In this document: positions 1 to 7,223 of the stretch, piece by piece
Position numbering within the stretch: the stretch's first letter is position 1
Layout of the letters: the number at the start of each line of letters is the position of its first letter
Origin: Sphingobium sp. CAP-1
GTDB taxonomy: Bacteria; Pseudomonadota; Alphaproteobacteria; Sphingomonadales; Sphingomonadaceae
Reading direction: 5' to 3'
DNA: 64,000 nucleotides
NCBI RefSeq assembly: GCF_009720145.1
Contig: NZ_CP046252.1
Span: forward strand, 2,418,001 to 2,482,000
Notes under the pieces: generated by a model
What the model was told of the DNA's origin: nothing
Databases searched by the model: none
Seen by the model: the letters and a program-made list of their open reading frames with translations, nothing else
Program-made: the position numbers and the translations under genes

Positions 1-204
1 ATCGCGCTGCGCGGCGGCATCCATGGCCGCGACCTGCCGGTCGAAACAGGCGAGACGCTCGCCATTATCGGCGACGCTGCGGCACTGGAGCAGGCTGGTG
101 AAGATTTCGGGGCGCGGCTGTTGCGTTCTGGACGCCGCCGCCAGCGGCTGGCCGGTCAGCAGCACAAGAGCCGCCATCATCAATCCGCCACGCTTGCCGA
201 TCAT
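1..204 (-). CDS. Small secreted hypothetical protein, C-terminus beyond window edge
   Basis: A minus-strand frame opens with ATG at 204 and stays open to the window edge (68 codons visible). The first ~25 residues form a signal peptide: a basic start (MIGKR) followed by a hydrophobic stretch ending near LAAASR. The mature part has paired cysteines in the contexts LLQCRSVAD and RLACFDRQ. Small exported proteobacterial proteins of unknown function often carry this Cys pattern followed by an amphipathic helix. The function is not recognised. The gene is truncated only by the window. Confidence 0.6.
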   Translation of the reverse strand, partial: MIGKRGGLMMAALVLLTGQPLAAASRTQQPRPEIFTSLLQCRSVADNGERLACFDRQVAAMDAAAQRD

Positions 205-597
205 CCCGCATTCCTTCCGCTCTGGCCGTCGTTCGCGCTAAAATGCACCTGTCGCGTGACGGGTCAACATGGCGCTTCACGCGAGGTCCGCGCCAGTTTC
301 GCGCCAGAAAGCATCCATAGCCTGTCCCATGATGCACGATTGCTACATCCCTATGCAATCTGGCGAAATTATCTTGCAATACAGGCGTAAAACAGCAGCG
401 CCCGGCGCTTGTTGCATTTATGATACAGCCGGCCCTAAAAGCGGCTTTCGCCCTTTTCCCCTGCTTTACAGCGCCCCGAACCCCGCGCAGTTTCCTGCGA
501 TCCATATGGGGGGATCGCTGTCGGGCACCATATCCCTTCATACGGGCCACTTACGTGGCAGGCCATCTGCCAAACTCCAGAGCAAGGGACTGGAACC
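205..597. other. Intergenic region upstream of the TonB-dependent receptor
   Basis: This 393-bp gap lies between divergent genes. It includes a stretch around 355-425 that is AT-richer than its surroundings and must carry the promoters for both neighbours, but I could not pick a convincing -35/-10 pair. The receptor has a plausible upstream AGCAAGGGA before its GTG. Short frames crossing the gap look like GC-rich noise. Confidence 0.4.
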
Positions 598-3500
598 GTG
601 AAAACATTTTCGAAGAGGGCACTTTTGCGTGCCAGCGCCGCTCCGGCGATCCTGAGCGCGTCGCTGATCGCGACCGCCGCGTTCGCACAGACCGCGCCGC
701 AGGCCGCTGACGTGCCGGCCGAGGGCGACACCATCATCGTCACCGGCTCGCTGATCAAGAATCCGAACCTGGCCCGTTCGACCCCGGTCACCGCCACCAC
801 GGCTGACCAGATCGAGCTGAAGCAGAACAACACCGCCGAAGAAATTCTGCGTGAAATTCCGGGCATCGTTCCCAGCATCGGTTCGGCCGTCAACAACGGC
901 AATGGCGGCGCGTCCTTCGTCAACCTTCGTGGTCTGGGTTCGAACCGCAACATCGTGCTGATCGATGGCCTGCGCTTGGTTCCCGCCGAACTGAACGGCC
1001 GTTTCGACCTTAACAACATCCCGCTGGCGCTGATCGACCGCGTCGACGTGCTGACCGGCGGTGCTTCGACCACCTATGGCGCGGACGCCATTTCGGGTGT
1101 CGTCAACTTCGTCACCAAGTCGGACTTTTCCGGCCTGGAAGCCAATGTCGCCAACCAGTTGACCGAACAGGGCGACGGCCATTATATCCGCGCCGACCTG
1201 ACGCTGGGCGCGAATTTCGACGACGGCCGCGGCAATGTGGTCTTTTCGGTCGGCTATCAGCAGTCGGACCCGGTCTATCAGGGCCAGCGTTCCTTCTCGG
1301 CCTTCTCGATCGACTCCTTCTCCGGCGCCAATGGCGGTTCGGGCACGTCGACCCCGTCGCGTTTCACCAACGTCAACACGACCGGCGCCGATTCGATCAC
1401 GACGGGTTGCGGCCTGGCCGAACAGCCCGCCTGTAACACGGTGCAGGGCAACCGTCAGGTGACCGCCGCCGGTGGCGCGTTCCGTCCGACATCGGCCTTC
1501 GACGCCTATAACTTCAACCCCTTCAACATCTTCCAGACGCCGTTCGAGCGCTTCAACATGTACGGCGCGGGCCGCTACGAAGTCAGCGACGCGGTGGAAG
1601 TCTATACGCGCGGTATCTTCTCGAAGAATACCGTCAGCACCATCATCGCACCGTCGGGCGCCTTCGGCATCTCGGTCGTCGTGCCGCTGAGCAACCCCTA
1701 TCTGTCGGCTACCCAGCGCAACGCCTTCTGCGCGTTCGACACCAACCCCGGCGTCGGCTACACGCCGCGCTTCACCCAGGCCCAGTGCGATGCTGCCGCA
1801 ACCGCGCAGCCGACTCTGGCTGATGGCACCGCCAACCCCAACTATCGCACCGTCACGACCACGCTGTCGCGTCGTGCGACCGAACTGGGTCCGCGTATCT
1901 CCGACTTCACCACCACCTTCTTCGACTATCGCATCGGCGCGCGGGGCGGTATCACCGACTCGATCGACTGGGATGTGTCGGGCAGCTACGGCGAATCCGA
2001 GAATATCCAGACGCAGCAGGGCTACTGGCTGAACTCGCGCGTCCGTCAGGCGCTGCTGGCGACCAACACGTCGACCTGCCTGACCGACACCAACGGGTGC
2101 GTCCCGCTCAACGTGTTCGGCCCCGACGGCTCGATCACCGCTGCGCAGAACGCCTTCCTGACCGCCAACAGCCAGGTCGCGACCAAGACCTCGCTGGCGC
2201 AGGTCAAGGGCACGATCAGCGGCGATGTCGGCGTCGCGGCCCCCTGGGCCAGCGACAGCGTGGCATTCGCGATCGGTGGCGAATATCGCAAATATGGCGC
2301 GTCGCAGGAATCCGATCTGCTGTCGCAGTCGGGTGATCTGGGTGGCGCCGGCGGTGCGGCCCCGAACATCGACGGCGGCTATGATGTCTATGAAGCCTAT
2401 GGCGAGCTGATCCTGCCGCTGGTGCAGGACAAGCCCTTCTTCCAGGATCTGACTGTAGAAGCCGGCATCCGCTATTCCGACTATAGCGTCGATGGCGGTA
2501 CGGGTTACAACACCACGACCTGGAAGGTCGCCGGCAACTGGACGCCGGTGGACGGCGTCAAGTTCCGCGGCAATTATTCGCACGCGGTTCGTGCGCCCAA
2601 CATCGCCGAACTGTTCGCCCCGGTGAACACCACCCTGACCAACCTGGACAGCGATCCCTGCGCCGGCGTCGCGCCGACCCAGAACGCCAACCTGGCGGCC
2701 GTCTGTATCGCCCAGGGCGCTACCGCAGCACAGCTTGGCTCGATCATCAACGATCCGGCCGGTCAGGTGAACTCGACGGGCGGCGGCAACCTCGCCCTCG
2801 GCCCGGAAAAGTCGAATAGCTGGGGTCTGGGTGTCACCTTGCAGCCCAGCGCGCTGCCGGGCTTCAGCCTGACGGTCGATTATTACAACATCAAGATCAC
2901 GGGTGCGATCACCAACCCGACGCCTGATGACGTGATTTCGGCCTGCTTCGACAACATCACCGCCGCCAGCGCCACCGACACGGCCTGCACCAGCATCCGC
3001 CGCGATCCGTCGACCGGCGCGCTGTTCGGTGAAGCCGCCGTCGTCGGCGGTCTGCCGCAGACGCTGTCGAACCTGGGCAAGCTGGCCACTGACGGCATCG
3101 ACGTCCAGATCAACTATCAGAAGGATGTCGGTTTCGCGAAGTGGGCGTTGACCGCCAACGGCAACTGGACCAACAGCTCGACCTTCCAGGCGACCCCGAC
3201 CTCGGTCAACCGCGAGTGCGTGGGCCTCTACAGCGTCAACTGCGCGTCGATCCAGCCCAAGCTGTCCTGGTCGGTTCGCAACACCCTCTCGTTCGAAACC
3301 ATCGATCTGTCGCTGCTGTGGCGCTATATCGACGGCGTGAAATATGAGGATGGCGATGCCTTCGTCGGAACGCTGAACGGCAAGGATGTGGACTTCAACA
3401 AGATCCCGGCCGAACATTATTTCGACCTGACCGGCCGTGCCCATGTTTCGGACGAGGTCACGCTGACCCTGACCGTGCAGAACCTGCTGAACAACCAGCC

Positions 3501-3615
3501 CAAGGTCGTCGGCAACACGATCGGTTCGACCAGCTACAACAGCGGCAACGTCTATCCGTCGACCTACGACGCGCTGGGCCGCCGCTACACGGTCGCTGCC
3601 AAGCTGCGCTTCTGA
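598..3615 (+). CDS. TonB-dependent outer-membrane receptor
   Basis: A 1005-residue TonB-dependent receptor that would use the proton-motive force via TonB to import a ligand too large for porins. A signal peptide spans about residues 1-30 (ends AFA, then QTAP). It is followed by a TonB-box-like segment (IIVTG, about 46-50), a plug domain (LRGLG, VLIDG, GGASTTYGADAISGVVN) and a long 22-strand-type barrel ending in the terminal phenylalanine KLRF. The start is GTG at 598, preceded by a purine-rich AGCAAGGGA. The large Asn/Ser/Thr-rich loops and the PGI(V)PS plug resemble the expanded sphingomonad receptor family. The ligand cannot be read from sequence. A strong terminator follows, so the gene is probably monocistronic. 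The next genes (sulfotransferase-like, aspartyl hydroxylase) may be functionally linked, which is inference only. Confidence 0.95.
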   Translation: MKTFSKRALLRASAAPAILSASLIATAAFAQTAPQAADVPAEGDTIIVTGSLIKNPNLARSTPVTATTADQIELKQNNTAEEILREIPGIVPSIGSAVNNGNGGASFVNLRGLGSNRNIVLIDGLRLVPAELNGRFDLNNIPLALIDRVDVLTGGASTTYGADAISGVVNFVTKSDFSGLEANVANQLTEQGDGHYIRADLTLGANFDDGRGNVVFSVGYQQSDPVYQGQRSFSAFSIDSFSGANGGSGTSTPSRFTNVNTTGADSITTGCGLAEQPACNTVQGNRQVTAAGGAFRPTSAFDAYNFNPFNIFQTPFERFNMYGAGRYEVSDAVEVYTRGIFSKNTVSTIIAPSGAFGISVVVPLSNPYLSATQRNAFCAFDTNPGVGYTPRFTQAQCDAAATAQPTLADGTANPNYRTVTTTLSRRATELGPRISDFTTTFFDYRIGARGGITDSIDWDVSGSYGESENIQTQQGYWLNSRVRQALLATNTSTCLTDTNGCVPLNVFGPDGSITAAQNAFLTANSQVATKTSLAQVKGTISGDVGVAAPWASDSVAFAIGGEYRKYGASQESDLLSQSGDLGGAGGAAPNIDGGYDVYEAYGELILPLVQDKPFFQDLTVEAGIRYSDYSVDGGTGYNTTTWKVAGNWTPVDGVKFRGNYSHAVRAPNIAELFAPVNTTLTNLDSDPCAGVAPTQNANLAAVCIAQGATAAQLGSIINDPAGQVNSTGGGNLALGPEKSNSWGLGVTLQPSALPGFSLTVDYYNIKITGAITNPTPDDVISACFDNITAASATDTACTSIRRDPSTGALFGEAAVVGGLPQTLSNLGKLATDGIDVQINYQKDVGFAKWALTANGNWTNSSTFQATPTSVNRECVGLYSVNCASIQPKLSWSVRNTLSFETIDLSLLWRYIDGVKYEDGDAFVGTLNGKDVDFNKIPAEHYFDLTGRAHVSDEVTLTLTVQNLLNNQPKVVGNTIGSTSYNSGNVYPSTYDALGRRYTVAAKLRF

Positions 3616-3640
3616 TCCTTCGATCAGGCATGAAAAAGAA

Positions 3641-3670
3641 AGGGCCGGTGGCGACACCGGCCCTTTTTCT
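3641..3670 (+). terminator. Intrinsic terminator of the TonB-dependent receptor
   Basis: A perfect stem AGGGCCGGTG / CACCGGCCCT with loop GCGA is followed directly by TTTTTCT, 25 bp after the receptor stop codon. This is a textbook rho-independent terminator reading on the plus strand. It separates the receptor from the convergent gene ending at 3728. Confidence 0.9.
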
Positions 3671-3727
3671 ATGCGGCGGCGACCGGATCGGCGGTCATCG
3701 GATTTAGGACAGGCAGACCGCCCGCGT

Positions 3728-4762
3728 TCAGCCGGACAGCGGATTGGGCAGCGTCATCGCGATGCCGGCATTGTCCGCCAGCACCCGCGCCCAATGCGCG
3801 ACCTTTGCCACTTCTTCGCCATGCAAGTCGATGCCGCGTCGCGCGTCCTGCGCCCGCTGGCCCGGCGCGAAGGCGGCCCCGTTCTTGGCGTCGCGGGCAA
3901 AGACCGGGCCATCGACGATGGCGGCGATCCCGCCTTCGTCCAGCGTCAGGCCGAACAGGCGGGCGAGCGCGGCGAGCGCCTCCTGCGGACGGGCCACCAG
4001 CGTCTCGCTGTCCAGCGTCGCCACCCGTGCGCCGAACTGCCGGGCCAGCGCCTGAAACTGATGCTGCTGCGCCAGCCAGCCCGCTGCCGCGACCTGAATA
4101 TCGGTAAGGCCCAGATACTGGTCAGGCGCGATGCCGAGCGGCGCCAGCATCCCTTCACGCAGCAGCTTGCCGAACAGGTCGCGCACCCACAGACGCCCCC
4201 ACATCCCCTTGCGCGCGATCGAGGCGAGATAGGCGTCGAGCGGGGCGTGGAGCAGCAATGCGCGCGCCTGCGGCCGTAATCCCATGATGGCGGGGATCAG
4301 CGGATTGACGATGTTGGAGGGTTTCACCACCACCGCCTCGCCGGGCGCGAAAGGGCGGGCGAGCAGGCGCAGACTTTCATCCAGCACCCGCGCGACATCC
4401 GGCCCCCTGCCGCCGCGATGCCGCCAGCCGATCAGATCGTTGAGCAGCACCGGCTCCTTGAGGCCCATCGCCACGCCGGGGGCGTCGAACGCGGCGGCAA
4501 GCAGTGTCGAGCAGCAATAGGCCGAGTGAAAGAGGAAATGGATCGGCGCGGCGGCCGGCGCGGCGGCCATCGCATCCGCCCGGCGCAGCACCAGCGGCGC
4601 ATCCTCGCCCAGATGTTCGTCGGTCAGGAACGGCGCGGCGGCATGGAGCGCGCGCGCCACGGACCGGAAATGAAAGGCGTCATGGCCGGGATCATAGCGG
4701 TGCGCGAGCCATTGGGCATCGGCCAGGAGGGGGCGGATCGGCGGGGGCGTGCTGCTCATCAT
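3728..4762 (-). CDS. Sulfotransferase-like P-loop protein
   Basis: 344 residues. The segment FLFHSAYCCSTLL (about residues 76-88) resembles the 5'-phosphosulfate-binding loop of PAPS-dependent sulfotransferases. A later Lys-Pro-Ser (VVVKPSNIVN) and a LLLHAPLDAYLASIARKGMWGR segment match the 3'-phosphate-binding region of that fold. No signal peptide is present, so it should be cytoplasmic. I chose the ATG at 4762 because AAGG lies about 10 nt upstream; an in-frame start at 4816 would cross into the divergent promoter. It is divergent from a TPR/aspartyl-hydroxylase gene with a gap of about 100 bp. Such sulfotransferase-like and hydroxylase genes are often seen beside sphingomonad TonB receptors. 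The acceptor substrate is unknown, and the family call rests on motif resemblance only. Confidence 0.6.
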   Translation of the reverse strand: MMSSTPPPIRPLLADAQWLAHRYDPGHDAFHFRSVARALHAAAPFLTDEHLGEDAPLVLRRADAMAAAPAAAPIHFLFHSAYCCSTLLAAAFDAPGVAMGLKEPVLLNDLIGWRHRGGRGPDVARVLDESLRLLARPFAPGEAVVVKPSNIVNPLIPAIMGLRPQARALLLHAPLDAYLASIARKGMWGRLWVRDLFGKLLREGMLAPLGIAPDQYLGLTDIQVAAAGWLAQQHQFQALARQFGARVATLDSETLVARPQEALAALARLFGLTLDEGGIAAIVDGPVFARDAKNGAAFAPGQRAQDARRGIDLHGEEVAKVAHWARVLADNAGIAMTLPNPLSG

Positions 4763-4868
4763 CGCCAGCCTTCGCATGGGCGGTGCGAGCGCACAAGCAT
4801 AGCGGTTTTCCCCCATTTGCCAGCGCGCCGCCTTCTGTTAGCCAGAGGCAATCATAGCTGGGGACTTT

Positions 4869-6137
4869 ATGGACGTGACGGTGGGACGGTTGTTGCAGCA
4901 GGCGGTCGAGGCGCGACGCCAGGGGCGGAACGCGGAGGCCGAACGCGCGCTCGGCGAAGCGCTGCGGCGGCAGCCGGGCGAGCCGCAGGCGCTGAACCAA
5001 CTGGGCCTGATCGCGCTCGACCGGCGCGATTTCGGCGCGGCGCGCACCCATTTCCGGGCTGCGGCCACGGCCGATCCGAAGGAAGCCGCACTGTGGATGA
5101 ATGTCGCGTCGGCCGAGCGCGGGCTGGACGCGGCCGAAGGCGAGCGGGCGGCGCTCATCCAGGCGATCGCGATCGACCAGCGCAATCTGATGGCGCAGAT
5201 CCGCATGGCGCAATTGCAGCAACGGCTGGGCGAGGCGCAGGATGCGGCGGATAGCTGGAGCAAGGCGCTGGCCCTGACGGCGGGGTTGACCGACATGCCG
5301 CCGGCACTGGCGGAGACGCTGGCGGAGGCCCGCCGGTTCGTCAGCGATCATCAGGCCGGCCTTGCCGCCTTTGTCGAGGCCGGTGTGGCGGATCGGCTGG
5401 CGGCGGCGGACCCGACCACGCAGCGGCGCTTTCAGGCCTGTCTGGACCATGAATTCGGCCGCCGCGCCTTGTTCCAGAATCACTGTTCAGGCCTGCACTA
5501 TCCCTTCCTGCCGGTGGACGAATTTTTCGATCGCGCGCATTTCCCCTGGATGGCGGATCTGGAGGCGCAGACCGACGCCATTCGCGCCGAGTTTCTGGCG
5601 CTGGTGGCGGGGGATGGGGCGAGCGTTCGACCCTATGTCCGGCAGGAGGCGGGGACGCCGGAGAATAAGTGGACGGCGCTGGACGGGTCGCTCGACTGGG
5701 GCGCGGCGTTCCTGTGGGAATATGGCGTGCGCAACGAAGCGGTCTGCGCCGCCTGCCCGCAGACGGTGGCGGCACTGGAAGCGCTGCCCCGCGCCGATAT
5801 TCCCGGCCGCGCGCCATCGGCCTTCTTTTCGCTGCTCAAGCCCCGCAGCCGCATCCCCGCGCATAGCGGCGTCACCAACACCCGCGCGATCGTCCATCTG
5901 CCGCTGGTCGTGCCGCCCGGTTGCGGTTTCCGTGTCGGGGGCGAAACAAGAGTATGGCAAGAAGGCGCCGCCTTCGCCTTTGACGACACGATAGAGCATG
6001 AAGCCTGGAACGAGAGCGATCATTTGCGGGTGGTGCTGATCTTCGACGTGTGGAACCCGCATTTGTCACTTGAAGAACAGCTATTATTGAAGCAATTCTA
6101 TGCCACGGCCGATGCCAGCAAGACGAAATCCGTCTGA
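4869..6137 (+). CDS. TPR-aspartyl/asparaginyl beta-hydroxylase fusion
   Basis: 422 residues in two parts. Residues ~5-150 are TPR-like helical repeats (QGRNAEAERALGEALRRQPG, then further A/G/Y-patterned repeats). Residues ~215-405 are an aspartyl/asparaginyl beta-hydroxylase domain. That family uses Fe(II) and 2-oxoglutarate to hydroxylate Asp/Asn side chains. The likely iron ligands are H332 (IPAHSGVTNTRA) and H377 (DDTIEHEAWN), with R339 and R387 suited to bind 2-oxoglutarate. The family characteristically lacks the carboxylate of the HxD motif. ATG at 4869 is preceded by GGGGACTTT. The gene is divergent from the sulfotransferase-like gene. The TPR part suggests a protein or peptide substrate; the physiological target is unknown. 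Confidence 0.88.
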   Translation: MDVTVGRLLQQAVEARRQGRNAEAERALGEALRRQPGEPQALNQLGLIALDRRDFGAARTHFRAAATADPKEAALWMNVASAERGLDAAEGERAALIQAIAIDQRNLMAQIRMAQLQQRLGEAQDAADSWSKALALTAGLTDMPPALAETLAEARRFVSDHQAGLAAFVEAGVADRLAAADPTTQRRFQACLDHEFGRRALFQNHCSGLHYPFLPVDEFFDRAHFPWMADLEAQTDAIRAEFLALVAGDGASVRPYVRQEAGTPENKWTALDGSLDWGAAFLWEYGVRNEAVCAACPQTVAALEALPRADIPGRAPSAFFSLLKPRSRIPAHSGVTNTRAIVHLPLVVPPGCGFRVGGETRVWQEGAAFAFDDTIEHEAWNESDHLRVVLIFDVWNPHLSLEEQLLLKQFYATADASKTKSV

Positions 6138-6197
6138 CGGGGCATCCGATCGACGGCGGAGCGGCAAGGCGCCCGCCGCCTATCCGGGAGACTATAT

Positions 6198-6455
6198 GTG
6201 CGTGTTTTGAAGGCAGTGATGATGTCCAGCCTGTTTGCTCTGGCGATGCCCGCTCTGGCGGACACCCCGGCCAAGCTGGACCGCAATGATCCCAATGCCG
6301 TGCGGTGCAAGCGGCTCGACGTGACCGGATCGCTGGTGCGCAAGGAGCGTGTGTGCAAGACCAATGCGGAGTGGCGCACGATCAGCGAGCAACAGAATCG
6401 CGATGCCGACGATCTGATCGGCCGCAATCGGGCCGGGATGAACCCGAACGGCTGA
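6198..6455 (+). CDS. Small secreted protein, unknown function
   Basis: 85 residues with a signal peptide (about 1-21, ending PALAD) and a mature part with two cysteines (VRCKRLDVTGSLV, ERVCKTNAEW) separated by a short linker, then a charged C-terminus. The Cys pair plus the R-V-C-K-T-x-A-E-W pattern is familiar from small hypothetical proteins of sphingomonads. The start is GTG at 6198 with GGGAG about 8 nt upstream; no ATG is better placed. It follows the aspartyl-hydroxylase gene by 60 bp and may be co-transcribed. It is convergent with the oxygenase gene ending at 6492. No function is assigned. Confidence 0.7.
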   Translation: MRVLKAVMMSSLFALAMPALADTPAKLDRNDPNAVRCKRLDVTGSLVRKERVCKTNAEWRTISEQQNRDADDLIGRNRAGMNPNG

Positions 6456-6491
6456 TCCGGCGCGCAGACGGCAGTTGCCGGCACGGCGCGG

Positions 6492-7223
6492 CTAACCCTG
6501 CGCGCGGAACCACCCTGTGACCGACATGCGCGCGCCATCGGCCGATGGCGTGACGTAGCTGACGCTGTGCCGTTGCGGCACGCGAAACAGGTCGAGCGTG
6601 TTGAAGGCCGGGGCCATGCCGGAAAAGCCGCCGTTCGGGTGATGGAAGGTCAGCAGCCCGCCCCATTCGGGGCGCCAGCCTTCGGTCAGGCCCAGCACAT
6701 AGGCGGCATGGCGATGCTTGCCGGCGACATCATCGTCATGCGCGGTCAGGAAATCACCGCTGGTGTAGCGGGTCGCCTGCCCGTCGGCGAAGGCGATCGC
6801 ATCGCGGCCGGTGATGTAGCGGATCAGGTCGAGAACGACCGGCCCGGACATGAAGGCGGCGAAGGCATCGAGCAGATGCGGCGAGCGCATCCGCGCGTCC
6901 GCCTCATCCGGCACGCGGATCGCGCTGTAGCGAAACTGGAAGCCGTGCCGCGCCGCTTCATGCACCGCATTGTCGAGCGCCGCGCGCTGGGAGGCCGCCA
7001 TCGACAATGCGGTGGCGCGGTCGATTTCAAAGACCTTCTCGTCCGAATTGAGGATGATCCGCCATTCGTCCGCCCGCGCCGCCAGATGGCGGGCGAGCGC
7101 GCGGGCCGCCGCATCGGTCAGGAAAGGACCGATGCGGACATGCCCATGGCGCTGATAGGCGGCGCGCAGGTCCGCACGATCGATTCCTTCGGCCAGGCCA
7201 AAAGCGCCCTGACGATCGGTCAT
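6492..7223 (-). CDS. 2-oxoglutarate/Fe(II)-dependent dioxygenase (prolyl-hydroxylase-like fold)
   Basis: 243 residues. A double-stranded beta-helix oxygenase signature is visible: H162-x-D164 (FLTAHDDD), distal H219 (VPQRHSVSYV) and R232 (ARMSVTGWF) for 2-oxoglutarate. The layout matches the P4H/Ofd1-Tpa1-like group, whose members hydroxylate proteins. No signal peptide is seen. Its ATG (7223-7221) overlaps the clpB stop TGA (7222-7220), which implies translational coupling to the chaperone. That placement suggests stress-linked expression. The substrate is unknown. Confidence 0.85.
   Translation of the reverse strand: MTDRQGAFGLAEGIDRADLRAAYQRHGHVRIGPFLTDAAARALARHLAARADEWRIILNSDEKVFEIDRATALSMAASQRAALDNAVHEAARHGFQFRYSAIRVPDEADARMRSPHLLDAFAAFMSGPVVLDLIRYITGRDAIAFADGQATRYTSGDFLTAHDDDVAGKHRHAAYVLGLTEGWRPEWGGLLTFHHPNGGFSGMAPAFNTLDLFRVPQRHSVSYVTPSADGARMSVTGWFRAQG

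Noticed and set aside
538..3657. Long open frame (1039 codons) antisense to the TonB receptor
   Set aside because: Mirror frame created by high GC and GC3 bias; low-complexity Arg/Gly/Asp-rich translation without domains.
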